NCBI GenBank assembly: GCA_027604505.1
Contig: JADIIX010000017.1
Location: 165,994 to 229,993 of the forward strand
Length of the DNA stretch: 64,000 nucleotides
Reading direction: 5' to 3'
From: Gonapodya sp. JEL0774
Taxonomy: Eukaryota > Monoblepharomycota > Monoblepharidomycetes > Monoblepharidales > Gonapodyaceae
The translations under genes were made by a program, and so were the position numbers. This document shows, piece after piece, positions 1-11,961 of the stretch; within the stretch, counting starts at the first letter, position 1; each line of letters begins with the position of its first letter. The notes under the pieces are model-generated. The model did not search any database. It was not told the origin of the DNA and saw nothing but the letters and a program-made list of their open reading frames with translations.

Positions 1-37
1 GAGGATAGTGCCAATCTGATACAAGGTGGAAGTGAAT

Positions 38-1449
38 TTACCAAAGAATGCAAACACACGACCGCGAATTACCCACAGACAGAGCACCTACACCCTTAGG
101 TTGTGCCACAGCCTGGAATGCTCTGATTAGCGTCTCGAAGGTTGCCGGAGCCGCACCGCCCACTGTAGAAAACGCTGTTTTGATCGTTTCTAGCTCTGTG
201 TGTACAAAAGATCTTATGTCGTCGGACACATTGATGCTCTTGAGGTGTCGCTCCACTTGAGTGCACCACGTGCTGAAATGGTCATTCCATGTCTGATGGT
301 CTTGGAAGGTCTCCCAAAACCCCCTCTCTGATACTTAGGACAACATGTCATTGATTGCTTTGTCCCGCCACAAGAGTAACTCAACATCCACTTACCAGGA
401 TCACGGTTGTATTCTTCAAGATATTTCTTTCCTTTCAATCTTGCCTTCCCGATATCGTACTTCAACTCTTTGATTAGACGAACAATTATTTCGCAAATCT
501 TGAATCTGCTTCGACATTTGAATGCCGAACCTACGTCTCCAGTCACGCTCTGAGAGCTTATTCTCCCGAGCTTGGACCTTATCCTCCCGAGCTTGGAGCT
601 CAGCTAGGCGAGTCCTGAGTGCCTAGTTCGGTACGGATCTGGTTTCCACAGCGACGATTCCGAATCATGGCTCATAGATAACAGATAACGCACTTGGTTC
701 CTTTCTTGAACAAGTTCCACGAGGTCGGGGTGCGCGAGGAACTCGCGCGCCACCGTTGCAGAAGCAGAAGACGGTACAATGAGGTAATTATTGATATGAC
801 CTTCATCTGAGTTTTGTCAAAAGAGCAGGCATTGTGAGCAGGTGATATGAACAGTATCGCTCTATGGACACAAACTGTCACGACAAGTGGGCATTGACCG
901 GTCCTCCACCCCTACAGAAGCAAATTGCAATAAGTAAATGTTGCCACGCCATGATATCGAATTCGGTTGGAGAATATTTCAACTTGCAATCGTCAGCAAA
1001 GTACTTGTACTGCGGATAGGATCATGAATGAGAGTTCGGAAAAGCGTCCTACCCTGATTGAAGCGCGAAATCAGTTAGCTCCGGCCACTCACTTCGACTT
1101 TCTGTCCTAGTGGTAAGGAAACTTTCGTAATGAAGATTGGGCTGAAGCCCTCGATGTCAATTCTTTCCATGACAACACTCCTAGACCAGTTGTCGAAGGT
1201 GCCACTGAGGACAACAGACGTTGGGGACCCTTTAGGCCATTTAGGGTGGAAGATGAATTCGTGAGTGTACGTCATGGTGGTGGTGGGATACACCGTCCAT
1301 GGACTGTCGAAAGGCAGATATCTGTCTGCTGTGGATTTTGCTGCGGATTTTGCTGTGGATTTTGCTGTGGATTTTGCTGTGGATTGCTGTGGGGGGCTGA
1401 AGCAAAGCTCCGACAGCAGAATCAGCGCAAACGACAGGAGTGAATTCAT
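38..1449 (-). CDS. Secreted CBM48/AMPK-beta-like protein with C-terminal coiled coil (structure uncertain)
   Basis: Exon 1 (1093-1449) starts at an ATG and encodes a signal-peptide-like N-terminus, a short STAK repeat, then a segment typical of AMPK-beta/CBM48 glycogen-binding domains (GTFDNW, then SLPLGQKVE). A GTGAGT donor leads to an exon at 1009 (YKYFADD) and a later exon continues the fold with EGHINNYLIVP. Downstream coding continues through a Lys/Arg/Glu-rich coiled coil (about 500-600) and, after a clear phase-1 intron at 334-395, ends at 38. Known: this fold binds alpha-glucans or serves as a docking module. Problem: the joins near 900-950, 630 and 480-500 do not keep a single frame with good splice sites; a 35-nt intron could fix one, but about 480-500 looks like a frameshift. 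It may be a decaying gene, a sequencing error or a missed intron. Family call moderate, full structure low. Confidence 0.45.
1331..1391. repeat. 12-bp microsatellite in the CBM48-like gene
   Basis: About five imperfect copies of a 12-bp unit (gattttgctgtg on the plus strand) encode the STAK/SAAK repeats just after the signal peptide. Copies differ at single positions, so this is an in-frame expanded repeat in a linker. Confidence 0.8.
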
Positions 1450-1597
1450 TCCCAACTACACTCCAGAAGGACGACCGCTTTTCCAGCCTATCTATCTGCT
1501 GGCACACTGATCTATCTCAAGCTCTTCACCCAGTTTCTATCCAATCTCGTTCAGAACTAATTCCTCCACAGCCTCTCTGCCTCGTCCTCGATCTCCC

Positions 1598-2335
1598 ATG
1601 CTGGACCTCCTTCCTTCGGACATCTTCTTCATTTGCCGCCTTCTTTATGAGCTACTTGGGCTCTATACAGCCTGGCCCACTATGTCGCACCGAAAAAGTT
1701 TGAGCCACCCAGTTGCCAGTGAGTGGTACCAATCGAGTATACGATCACTTCGTCGACCTTCACCGCAGTTGTCTTCAGGGAGAGCTCTCACCCATGTCGA
1801 CAATCTAAAGAAGCGCATCATTCCGATCGAGAAGTTGATGGGTGAGTGCAGCAAGTTCCTAAATGAACCCGTTCTCAATCAAGAAGCGGCACCTTCACAA
1901 GTGTATTTATGTACATTGCAGAATTGTACCTTGCGGAATCTTCCGGCTCACATCACGCTCCGCAATCAGTCAAGTCGCTTTCACATCTTGAACAAAGCTG
2001 CGGATTTCATCAGAGATGGAAGCATGGAATCCGTACTGATCGTAATACAAAATCTTGCTAGTATTTGTCTCAATTCTGCCACCAATCCTCGGTCGACAGA
2101 GACTGCAAAGACCCCAAAAGAAGATATCAAATCAGTCTTCCTGTCTTTGGTCGCGGGTTTGAGTTTTGCAGTCGTTGGGACGAGGGTCGTAGAAGATCAG
2201 CTGACAAACGAGCGCATCTCCGAGCTTCTTAGGCAGTCAGAGTACACGGACTTTGCAGAGTCAATTATTGGATGTCATCACTTCCAATTTGGCATGGGGC
2301 TCTGGGGACACAGGGAACACAGGGAACACAGGTAA
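1598..2335 (+). CDS. Unrecognised ORF, 245 codons
   Basis: An ATG-initiated open frame of 245 codons, divergent from the CBM48-like gene with a 148-bp gap. I recognise no domain. It is moderately Ser- and Leu-rich. A possible intron (GTGAGT at 1842, acceptor near 1921) would change the middle, so the uninterrupted reading is not certain. The 3' end runs into a short ggaacacag repeat where another frame opens. It could be a small real gene or a fragment; no function is inferred. Confidence 0.3.
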   Translation: MLDLLPSDIFFICRLLYELLGLYTAWPTMSHRKSLSHPVASEWYQSSIRSLRRPSPQLSSGRALTHVDNLKKRIIPIEKLMGECSKFLNEPVLNQEAAPSQVYLCTLQNCTLRNLPAHITLRNQSSRFHILNKAADFIRDGSMESVLIVIQNLASICLNSATNPRSTETAKTPKEDIKSVFLSLVAGLSFAVVGTRVVEDQLTNERISELLRQSEYTDFAESIIGCHHFQFGMGLWGHREHREHR

Positions 2336-3017
2336 AACCAGGCTGGGCTTTTGGATGTGGTCCTGCCCGCAGCTGGATTCGGTGCCTCGGTGTTCGGAAT
2401 AGTGTGGACAACGGAAATGGTTCATAACTTCAAGGGGCTCATGCTTGTTGTCAAAACGTCTGCATCATGCTTGAAGGCGCAGCTGGAAATGTTCGAAACC
2501 AGGTTGAAGACTGCAGCTGGGATCGCTGTCCCATAGAGATTTGTATTTAATTCATCTATTTTTACCCTTGAAGTTCTGTATCACTGTGGAAGTCAGTAGT
2601 TTTGGAGTCCCTCCGTCATCAACTTGCTCACAGCAGCGTCAGCGAGGTTTGGCGGGAGACAGTAGTGTTTTCATTATGAACCACCACCAACTCAGATCGT
2701 TTCTACTCGCCGCAAAGCCTATTTTCGCAACCATTGAGGGATCCAACGACACACAGAGAACGCATTGAGAGCCGCGACAAGGGCATTACTGAATTCGACC
2801 CCACAAGCAAAGAATGAAATTGAGAAGACCGCAAGATAAAGACCGACTTCGAGGGCAATAAGCGTACTTGCTCAGTGAGATGAGCAACTGCATTGGTTGA
2901 AACAGATACATGCTCGGACACCCTTCAATGGGTACCCAACCGGTCAGGGTGGTCAAGGGCAGTGGTTTTAATACCTTGGGAAATGAAGATTGAGGAATTA
3001 TCCCATCTCCTCGTGCG
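2336..3017. other. Intergenic region upstream of the OPT gene
   Basis: Begins with a short repeat (2306-2332) and holds only short open frames. I see no supported gene or RNA. It presumably contains the OPT promoter. Confidence 0.5.
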
Positions 3018-5462
3018 ATGTCTGAACAATCTGAGAAGGTACTGGTTGTCAAAGAAGGCAACAACGACAACGAAGGTTTGGATGAGCCAGATCTCAGCCT
3101 GGTAGAGGAGGAGCATGAATTCACATGGCGGGCATCTGTTGTCGGAAGTGTGCTCGGATGCGTGGTCGCGGCCTCCAACTTCTACCTCGGGCTCAAAGTT
3201 GGATGGACGTTTGGAGCGTCAATATTTGGGGCAATTTTCACCTTTGGGATTCTCATGCCCATCAGTCGTACACTTTCTGGCACGTACTTTGGGCCCAAAG
3301 AGAACGTGACCGCTCAAACAGCAGCATCGACCGCTGGTGGTCTTTCTGTCGGTGAGCTCATGCGCGCCAGCCACTCACACAGTGAATGTAATGCAGCATA
3401 TCTATGTTTCGTTATTACGGACAAGGAATGATTACGGCAATACCTGCCATGTACCGATTGGGTCTGTTGAGCGATGATGTGACCAAAGATGTTGCAAGAC
3501 TCACATTGTGGACCATCGGTAGGTCAACGCATATCAAGTGGGCCAGTGTCGGGTGTTCACAATCCCATCTACTTTTCAACGCAGCTGCCTCATTCTATGG
3601 ACTTTTCTTCGCAATTCCCCTGCGCAAATACTTTGTCCTGCAGCTCGGTGACAAACTACCATTTCCAACACCGACGGCCACCGCAAATACCATAAAAATT
3701 CTTCATAGTTCCTCCAAAGGAACCAGAATAGGTCTGGAAAGCGTGCGTGCAATGGCTGTAGCGTTCAGTGAGTGCGGAGAGTCGCAGGGAAGGACACAGG
3801 AAATTGACTCTAAATTCTGTCCGCCTCATTGTGTGCAGTCATTTCCACCGTCACGAATCTCATCAGCTATTGGATCTACATATTTGACAAGATTCACATC
3901 ATTTACTGGATTGGGCGAGCAACTGGTAGCTCCTTTTTGCAACGTGCCGACGTGACATGGGGTTTCTACTTTACACCAAATTTCGCATTTTTTGGAGCCG
4001 GTCTGATTACCCCACCGAATGTCGTCTTTTCTTTTCTGGCGGGATCCTTCATTGCCTATGGTATTGGTGGTCCCATAATGCTCGACAACGGGTGAGACTG
4101 ATTAATACAGTGAATTGATCGGCTCGCACAAAAAAAGTCTCATATCCTTTTTAGTTACTTGGTCTCTGCTCTTGGTTGGGGGCGTACCGGAAATGGTTCT
4201 GCTCAAAGCTGGTGGTTTTGGCCGGGGATGGCTTTGATGCTGGTTACGGCGTTTGCGGACATCGCGGTCCATTGGCGTGTCGTCTGGCATGCCATGCGAT
4301 CATTCGCCATAAATGGCGTCGATCGCTTGGAAGCGTGGCGGGAAGGAGGAAAAGCGGTCGATCCTGTCCCGGATTATCTCCAGATACCATTCTCCTGGTG
4401 GGCAGGTGGACTCACTTGCTCAGTTACACTGACTTGTGAGTATCCTGGGCGTGATCTGAGATTGAGGAATCTGACTGACACCGATTTTCAAGGTTCGATC
4501 ATGGGTTTCTATTTCGGTATTCCTTTGGGGCAGTCCATCCTCGCCTTGATATTTGCGTTCTTCCTGTCAATCGTTGGAGCTTTTGCCGCGGGACAAACAG
4601 ACATAAACCCCATCTCTACTCTCGCGAAGGTGGTCCAACTCACTTTCGCCCATATGCCGGCCAGTTCTCTGCAAGACCTCCAGCGCAGCAACCTTCTCTG
4701 CGCAGCCGTGACATCATCATCAGCCTGCCAGTCGGTTGATATGCTTTCAGATCTTAAGACGGGCCACATCGTTGGAGCCAGCCCCCGGTCACAGTTCCTC
4801 GCACAGCTTGTAGGGAGCTTCTTTGCGGTAATAATGAACGTGTCACTGTTTGTTCTATTCGCAAAAGCATACCCCTGCATCGTAATCATCCAAGATACGT
4901 GTGAATTTGGGTGAGAGCATGATGTTCACATGTTGAAGTTTGACCTCATGGATGTCCTTTGCAGGCTCTCTCCTGTGTTGTCCTGGCAAAATGTTACCAT
5001 TCTTCTCACTCAGAATCCGAGTATACCACTTTCTTCCATCATAACTGCCGCGGGATGCAGCGTTCTCGCTTGTGTTTACGTGTTCGGCAAGTCCTTGATT
5101 CCAACAAAGTATGAGCCCTACCTCCCCAATCTCAACGCTGCAGGTCTGGGCTTCCTTGTACCACAGCCATCGACTCCACTGGCGATGGCTTTGGCTGTTG
5201 TACTGGGGTGGTTGTGGGAACGTCACCACAAGAAAAGCCATGACAAATTCCGCTCAGCAGTAGCGGCTGGCGCAATTGCGGGGGTGGGAATCGTGGGTGA
5301 GTAGTTTTTCAGGTTTATTGTGGTGCAGAATGTGCAAACAAGTGACATGCCCTCCTGTTTGAAGCACTAATTCGAGCTGTCATGAAACTAGCCGGTGTAC
5401 CATCCAATGTCATCACATCGAACTGTCCACTAAGTGCGAGTGGAACGACAGCGTGCCTGTGA
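3018..5462 (+). CDS. OPT-family oligopeptide or metal-chelate transporter
   Basis: Eight exons (3018-3351, 3426-3518, 3585-3767, 3839-4091, 4155-4435, 4493-4910, 4965-5296, 5365-5462) join in frame to about 663 residues. The protein has an acidic cytosolic N-terminus of about 35 residues, then a series of hydrophobic segments with OPT/YSL-type motifs: NFYLGLKVGWTFGASIFGA, AIPAMYRLGLL, and GQTDINPISTLAKVVQL. Known: OPT proteins import short peptides, glutathione conjugates or metal chelates with protons at the plasma or vacuolar membrane; those of this length resemble the YSL-type branch. Substrate cannot be told from sequence. All introns have GTRNGN-like donors and keep frame, so the model is strong. 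Confidence 0.9.
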
Positions 5463-5680
5463 AGAAGAAAGAAGCGGGATGGATTGGCAATTGAGTTCAG
5501 TTTTAATCTTGTAACGCCTACAAAAATTCTGGCACTATGTAGTGAGGTAAACCCCATTCATTTGCACAGAAAGGAACGCCCCAGCTATTTTAATTGGCAA
5601 TTTGAATTGGAGCTTGCTGGTACGACGGATACTACGGATACGTCAAAGCGTACCGGACACGCCCAGAGACGAGAGCAGGG

Positions 5681-8600
5681 ATGAGCACGAGCGGGCAAGT
5701 TGGTAATGCGGGGAACGGTGGTCTTTTGAGGAATGGAGTGATCGCAGAACCGGCAACTTCTGGTTCAGAGTTCGATTCGCACGCCAAGCAAAGGCCTGGT
5801 AAGCTCTAAACAGAAAGAAGGAATTGGGGGTTAGTTTTGGTGGTTTTGAGTTCCTTGAACATAATAATGTCTCCCCCAGTCACCGCAAACGATGGAAGCA
5901 GGTTTCTCCAGCTGGATCAATCCCAGAAGCAGAAAAATGTCAGCGTAGCTCCGATTCTGCCGCTCCTTCCTCCTGTTTCGCCGACGACTGCAGGTACGGT
6001 GACCAGCACCCCGCCGTCGTCGCAGTCCTCGCCTGGAGCTGGATGGGACGCCCTTGCTTCGCCCGGCGAACATTCTCCTGTAATTCACCCGCGTTATGGA
6101 CCGTCTCTGTCGTCTTCCTATGTACTCGCTTCCCCTCCTACCCAAACCTCCACGTCTTCAACTGAAAAATGCAATTCCCCACGCACTCTCAACCGGGAGC
6201 TCAACGTGCATTTACAGCACGCATCCTCCCTTCTAAACCACCCTTCAATCAACCACCTCGAGCACTACAGAAACTCAATCCTCTCGGGTTTCGCGGCCGC
6301 TTCCGGTGGTCCCACCGTATCGCCTTTGTCCTTACTTGACCCTTCCCCTGGACTCAACGACTCGTCACCATCTGTATATCATCGACATGTCTTTGCACCA
6401 GAACTCACACCTGTGCATCTCGCCTCCTTTGTCCCTTTCACATCTCCCGTGCTTGACCTTGGTGATGAACCCGATAGCCTCATACATTCACTTTCTGAAT
6501 CTCGATCCTCTCAACAAATGGTACCTTTTTCTACTTCTCGTGCATCTGCATCTGTTTTGAATGACGGCCTCACACATGCCGGAGTTTTCCCAGAGCCCAC
6601 CTCTGAAGCAAGTGTGCTCCACCATGATGCTGGTGAAGCGAATAATCCCAGTTTTCCCACCGCCAAACACCGTAACTCTCTGCTAGTCACCTCATCCGAT
6701 CACACGCCATCTTTTGTACATATACCGTCCGCATCCACCACCACTTCTTCCTCTGGTGGGAGGGCACCTGGCCGCCTCCCGCACCGGCCTGCCCCACCAC
6801 CGCCCGCAGGCTACCTAAATGACATTAGCAGGGCTACTACGCACGTCACTGTTGATGGAACAACTGAACAAGATATCAAAGGAAGGCGGCCCATAGAAGA
6901 AGCCGTTTCTGCATCCCCCATCAAGAACCTACCGGCACTCCCGACACCGCAGTTAAGCTCACCTACGCCATCTCACTCTTATTCAGATGATTTCGAGCCC
7001 GCTACGGAGCATCTATCACGTTCGGCCTCGCCCACGTACTCTTATTCGCTTTCCATTCAATCTCACCTGTCGTCACCGGTGCAATTGGAACTGAAACCTC
7101 CTACTCCCACCGCCACCACGCCCATGCGCTGCACATCTCCTTCGCCATCTTCGTCACCGAAAACCGTGTCGCCTTTATCTCCTCCATCCTCACCGTCCAC
7201 GTCTGCGCACACCACTCCTGCCCGCCCTACTCCCTCACTCAATTCAATGCAGGCTCGACCTATTGCGACGCCGGCCAGGTGGCGGAGGCAAACCACACCA
7301 CCTGCGGCCGTCTTGAGTGATCGAGTGTATGCAGCGAACCCTGTTGGCAGTACCACCAGAGTCACTGCAAATTTGGAGCCCGACTGCGGAGATGATGAGG
7401 AGAGTGGCGGGGCCGGCAACACGGCAGATGGGGGAGGATACTCCTATCCTACTACGACTACTCCAGCAGGTCCGTGGAGAATGGGCGTGCCAGGTGGGGA
7501 ATGGGTCGAGTTTGATGTGGAGGACCGGGAGGAAGGAGCAGCTCAAGGGTTAAGCAGTTCGAGCAGCAACAGGTATGAGCCCGGTTTTGGTGGTGGGCTG
7601 GATGGGGAGCAAGAACGAAGGCAGGACCCTGCGGAATATTTTGCCTTACTGGCTGACAAAAGACGAGGTGGCATAGGAAGGCTTGCTCGCGGAGGGGGTA
7701 TTCACCGCCCACATCTCACGTCACCGCCACCTCGCGTCACGTCCCATCTTTCTAGTCCTGCTGCGATGCGCCGCGTGCTTGTCGGCTCAAATTCAGGGTC
7801 GCCATCCCCTTCGGGGTCGGGAATGGGTTCGCGAACACCCAGTCCATCGTCGCATCACTTTCGTCGCCGGTCCCCATCACCCGGATCGTTATCTCTCTCC
7901 CATGGCTCTTCGTCGTCATCGCAGTCGTCCGTGCGATCACCGTCATCGTCTGTGGGTGTTGCAGATTTGGGGGATGCGGATGGGGAGGACTACGAAGGGT
8001 TTTTCTCGTTTGAAAGGCCTTCCAGCGGGCGGATTGTACAGACGTATGGAGTTGGGGCGTATGCCCAGGGTCAGGGCATTGGGTATGGACCGACTTCTGT
8101 GCCAGAAAATCATGGTTATTTGGGACACCACCCCGGGATACCTATACGCCCGCGAGCGAGCTTGTGGACCGGAACAGGTGCAAATGGGAGTGGTAGTGGT
8201 GGAACGAGCAGAGGAACCTCCACTCCTCCTTCGAATGGCACTGGCACTGCTTCCCGACGGCCACCATCCGCAGCGACGAGATCGGAGAACGGAAACGCAG
8301 GAGGAATGGACGCCAAGGACTTACAGAGACTGATTAGGGAGCATACGGAGGAAGAGCGGCGGAGGAAGGAAGCAGAGGAGTTAAAGGAAAAGATCAGAGC
8401 TGCAATGGGAGGACGGGGAATCAGTGCGGGGGAGGCTGTTTCAGATAAGGCGCTTCAGAAAGGTGGAAGGTTGGGAATGGCGATGGAGAGAAGGCGTAGG
8501 AGAGCGGAGAAGCTTGCAGCCGGCAAAAAGGCGGCCGAAGGAGCAACGACTACGTTGGTGACTGCCGCGCCGCCGCCATTGACGCTGGAGGTGTCACACC

Positions 8601-11600
8601 AGCATTCTAGTTCATTGTCTGTGGGAGACAAGAATGCGGGCGATAGTGACGCCGTGGCAGTCACTGTTTCAGTGGTATCCGCACCTGAGTCGACTGGAGG
8701 TATGGTTGGAGACTCTGGGAAAGGCAAGAAACCTAAAGGGAAAAGGAAGGGGAAAAAGAAAGGAAAAAAGGGGAAGAAGGGTGCAGCTGGGGGAAACAGA
8801 GAATCCACGGCGTACGGAGGGGAGACAAATGAGGGTGCGACCAAAACCGCGGACCCTGACGAAAGCGAAGAAGAATCTGAACCCACTGCCGATGTCGATG
8901 CAGCGTTTGTGGGTATTAATCTGGGAGTGCCGGAAGAAAGCGGTGGGAGTAGTGTGACACTGGTGGAGGATAGCGGAGAGGTTGGAGGAGGGGCACAAGA
9001 CAACGAAACCCAGGGGAATGGGCACATGCTCGGCGAAGCAAAGGTGCCCTCTGCAGATGACTTCGAAAGAAGTCAGAGCAAGGAAAGAGAGAGAGACCAC
9101 GTTTTCAGCCGACATGCCAACAGATGGGCCGGAAGAATTGCAAATGGGGATAGTGACAACCGCAACCCTGTCGGAGTGCAGGTGCCTGCTGGGACAGCGA
9201 CAACTATGACTTCATCAACTGTCGCTCTTTCGCCTTCCAACGAATTGTCAGACGTGGCTGCATCCATTGCATCCAATGGATCCGAACTGACCACCACCGG
9301 TGCCTGCCCCCCATCTGAATCCGTATCTATCCTTCCTGTCGCTACACGTACTCCCGAGCCCCAAACAGGATATCGTGAAGAATCTGTTGAATACATGGCT
9401 GTGAGCCCCATGATTCCTTCGTGGAGTTATGCAGACCTTGTTCAGACTTTGGCAAAGGAAGGATGGCAGACTGGGTCCACTGCGAGAACCATCGTGGATG
9501 ATGAGTGAGTCGTGCGTGTATGTTAAGAGCATTTGTGATGCTAGAGGCTAATGTCCCTGTTGTTCTCTTGTGCTCTTCCATGTTAGACGCCTGGCCGCGT
9601 GGAATCTCTCTCCAATATTCCTCTTCAAGCTCCCTGAGGAGCGTTGGACGCGATCCGCTGTCTTAGTTCTCGAGCTCCACCGGACGAAGTCTGATTCCAT
9701 GGACCCTCTCTTCTCTGTACCATTCCTTGCACGCTTGTTGAACGCGCTCCCTGTCGATGCTGTGCCCACCAACATTTCACCTGGGAGTTTGTTTGGGAGG
9801 GTGACGTGTTCCACAAAGTACGATGAAGAATTAAGGTTCAAAGTTGTGGACATAATGAGCAAAGTCCCTACGAGAATGGGGGCTGAGAGCAAGATTGCTT
9901 CCAGACCGCCTGTTTTGTGGTCAGGTGATGGAGTGCCACAGGTTGGTCTTATCAGTTGGTGAGAATTCAAACCAAATTTAATCCGATTTGATCGTTCGTG
10001 CTGTGCTTTCGCAGATTTATGTCGTGGCGTGTCGTTCTTCACACGGTGTTGCCCTGATGCGTCGGCTGATGACACCTCCCTCACCACTATCTCCAGCCAC
10101 GCCGGTATATCTCGATCCTCCAACCCGGTTTGAGCTGCTGGGTATCAAATGTGCGGACTCCCTGCGTCTAAACCAAGCGAAGATGGTCACCCCGCTTCCG
10201 GTTGGACATCCAGGCTACAACAAGAGCCTCAACTCTCTCATGGCCCGTGTGTCGATGGAGTCAGAACGTCTGACTAATCCGGGGTTTACCCCCTTTGTCC
10301 AATGGATTGTGCTTGCTTTTCGTGGATTCTGTAGTTCGGCTACTATGGAAACTGTCCTTAGCAAATATCGCTCCGATGTTGGAACAAAGCCGGAATCGTT
10401 CGACATTGTGGTATCGCCCACAGCTGAAGCCGGGTACGACTGGACTGCTACCTTTTTCCGTGACGCGGAAATTGTTCAGGATTATTCGTTGTATGCCAAA
10501 GGTGACGTTTGGGCTCCAGAGAAGATGCTCAGTTTGCACCCCATGCGATGGGCGTACGCGGCGCCTGCGTTTGAGACGACGATTTGCATTGTACGGGAGT
10601 CACACATTATTCGCGTGGGCGACCTTATGGCCTCTCTGACGGCAGTCGGGGTTACTTTGGTAGGACTCAGGATGACAACGCTCGGCATGGTCGAGGCAGC
10701 TCGGATGGTTGCTGCGGAGGCAGAGCGGGAGCCTGGGATCAGCAGCCAAGCGCGTCAAACCTTTCAAACTTGGCACGCAGATAAGGCCGCCATTATTCTG
10801 TGCGTGCTGGGTATCAACGTGATTAGGCAGGTTCAGCAAGTACTCCAAAAGTTTAACGCGGATTTGCTGTGTTCCCATGGTCAGAGTGCTGGTGGTAAAC
10901 GACCAATCTCGGCGAGGGAGAGGCTGCTCATGGGGGTATTCTGTGAGTTACAGTTCCAATATTATATTATGTCCTCTGGAACTCATGATATTGATCCTGG
11001 ACATCAAATTTCAGCGCCAACATCTTTACTTGTGGCCACTAGGTTCCGGCAGTCTCTTTTCCCACATGGCGTGGCACTTGGAATCCGGTCTAAAATTGTC
11101 GATGGTGGAGTGAGTTCGAAGCCTCTTTCACATCTGAATGATCCTTCAATCCTTCCGCCGAACAGCTCATACAAGTTCTTCGCCCGGTTGTCACTTCCGA
11201 GTCCTCATCACGGGTCATGACGCCCATTTTGCCTCCTAGTTCTGCTGCGGCCCTTGTCGTACTACCTCCAACAAGCTCTTCGTATTCTCAGACAGTTGAG
11301 GACTGGTCGCGCCTTGTTAGCAGGTTGCTCATGACTTCCCAGTCAGGAAGTGACCACCAATCCGAAATCTATGTGCTCGGATTGTATTTGGGGCCTCTGA
11401 CCGAACAACAGACGGAAAAATTATTGATGATTTCGAATGGCGCTCATTTGGATTCTGTTGATTCTGGCATTCGGGCGGCTGTCCAAAGGGGACCATGCTT
11501 TGCAACGGTTGTTGGTCGGAAAGGCAAGTTTGCACCCATGGCCGACAGACTGAAGGAAGCCTTATTATTGTGAGTTTGCGCAATTTCTCTATCTTGACAG

Positions 11601-11747
11601 TGCCTCATGATTGTGCTGCCATCCCGATCCATTAGCTGGAATGCCCCTGTGTCTGTTCCCGAAATTGCAACGACTCAGCAGGCAGCACTTGAGCAAATCT
11701 CTGTGATTTTCAGCTCCTTGGTGATACCCTCGGCGCTGCGCGCCTGA
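5681..11747 (+). CDS. Giant low-complexity protein with C-terminal NDPK-like segment
   Basis: Seven exons (5681-5798, 5880-9504, 9587-9941, 10015-10942, 11015-11109, 11166-11569, 11636-11747) give about 1878 residues. The ATG at 5681 is chosen because its exon splices in phase into the long frame. Residues 1 to about 1240 are Ser/Pro/Gly-rich and disordered, with a charged helical patch around position 870 and a Lys-Gly run (KGKKKGKKGKK). The last 640 residues look folded. The stretch ETTICIVRESHII...TLVGLRM resembles the first beta-alpha-beta unit of nucleoside diphosphate kinase, but I see no NxxH active-site histidine, so it would be inactive. Similar segments may recur nearer the end. Function unknown. 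The link between the disordered and folded halves rests on one intron (9505-9586) with good sites. Confidence 0.65.
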
Positions 11748-11961
11748 TAAGTGGCTTGAACGGACTTTCTGAGATTCCTGTTTGCACTTCATTGTTGCGT
11801 CAGCAAATATGCACAGCTTGGCCTTGTTATTTCAGGCCATTGATACATATCCCATTCTAGAGGAGTTCTTTTTCGCAAATAGTGTACAGCGCCGATATGG
11901 CAAATGTTTCTGTAGTAATTCATTCATAGAAGCACGGATCCGTCATTGTTGTAATTCGAGA

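Noticed and set aside
2300-2420. Possible P-loop (NTGKTRLGFW) in an alternative frame after the ggaacacag repeat
   Set aside because: The apparent motif arises from a short DNA repeat, the spacing does not fit GxxxxGK[ST], and the frame soon stops.
7063-9115. Several long antisense open frames opposite the giant protein
   Set aside because: They mirror Ser/Pro-rich codons on the other strand and contain no domain.
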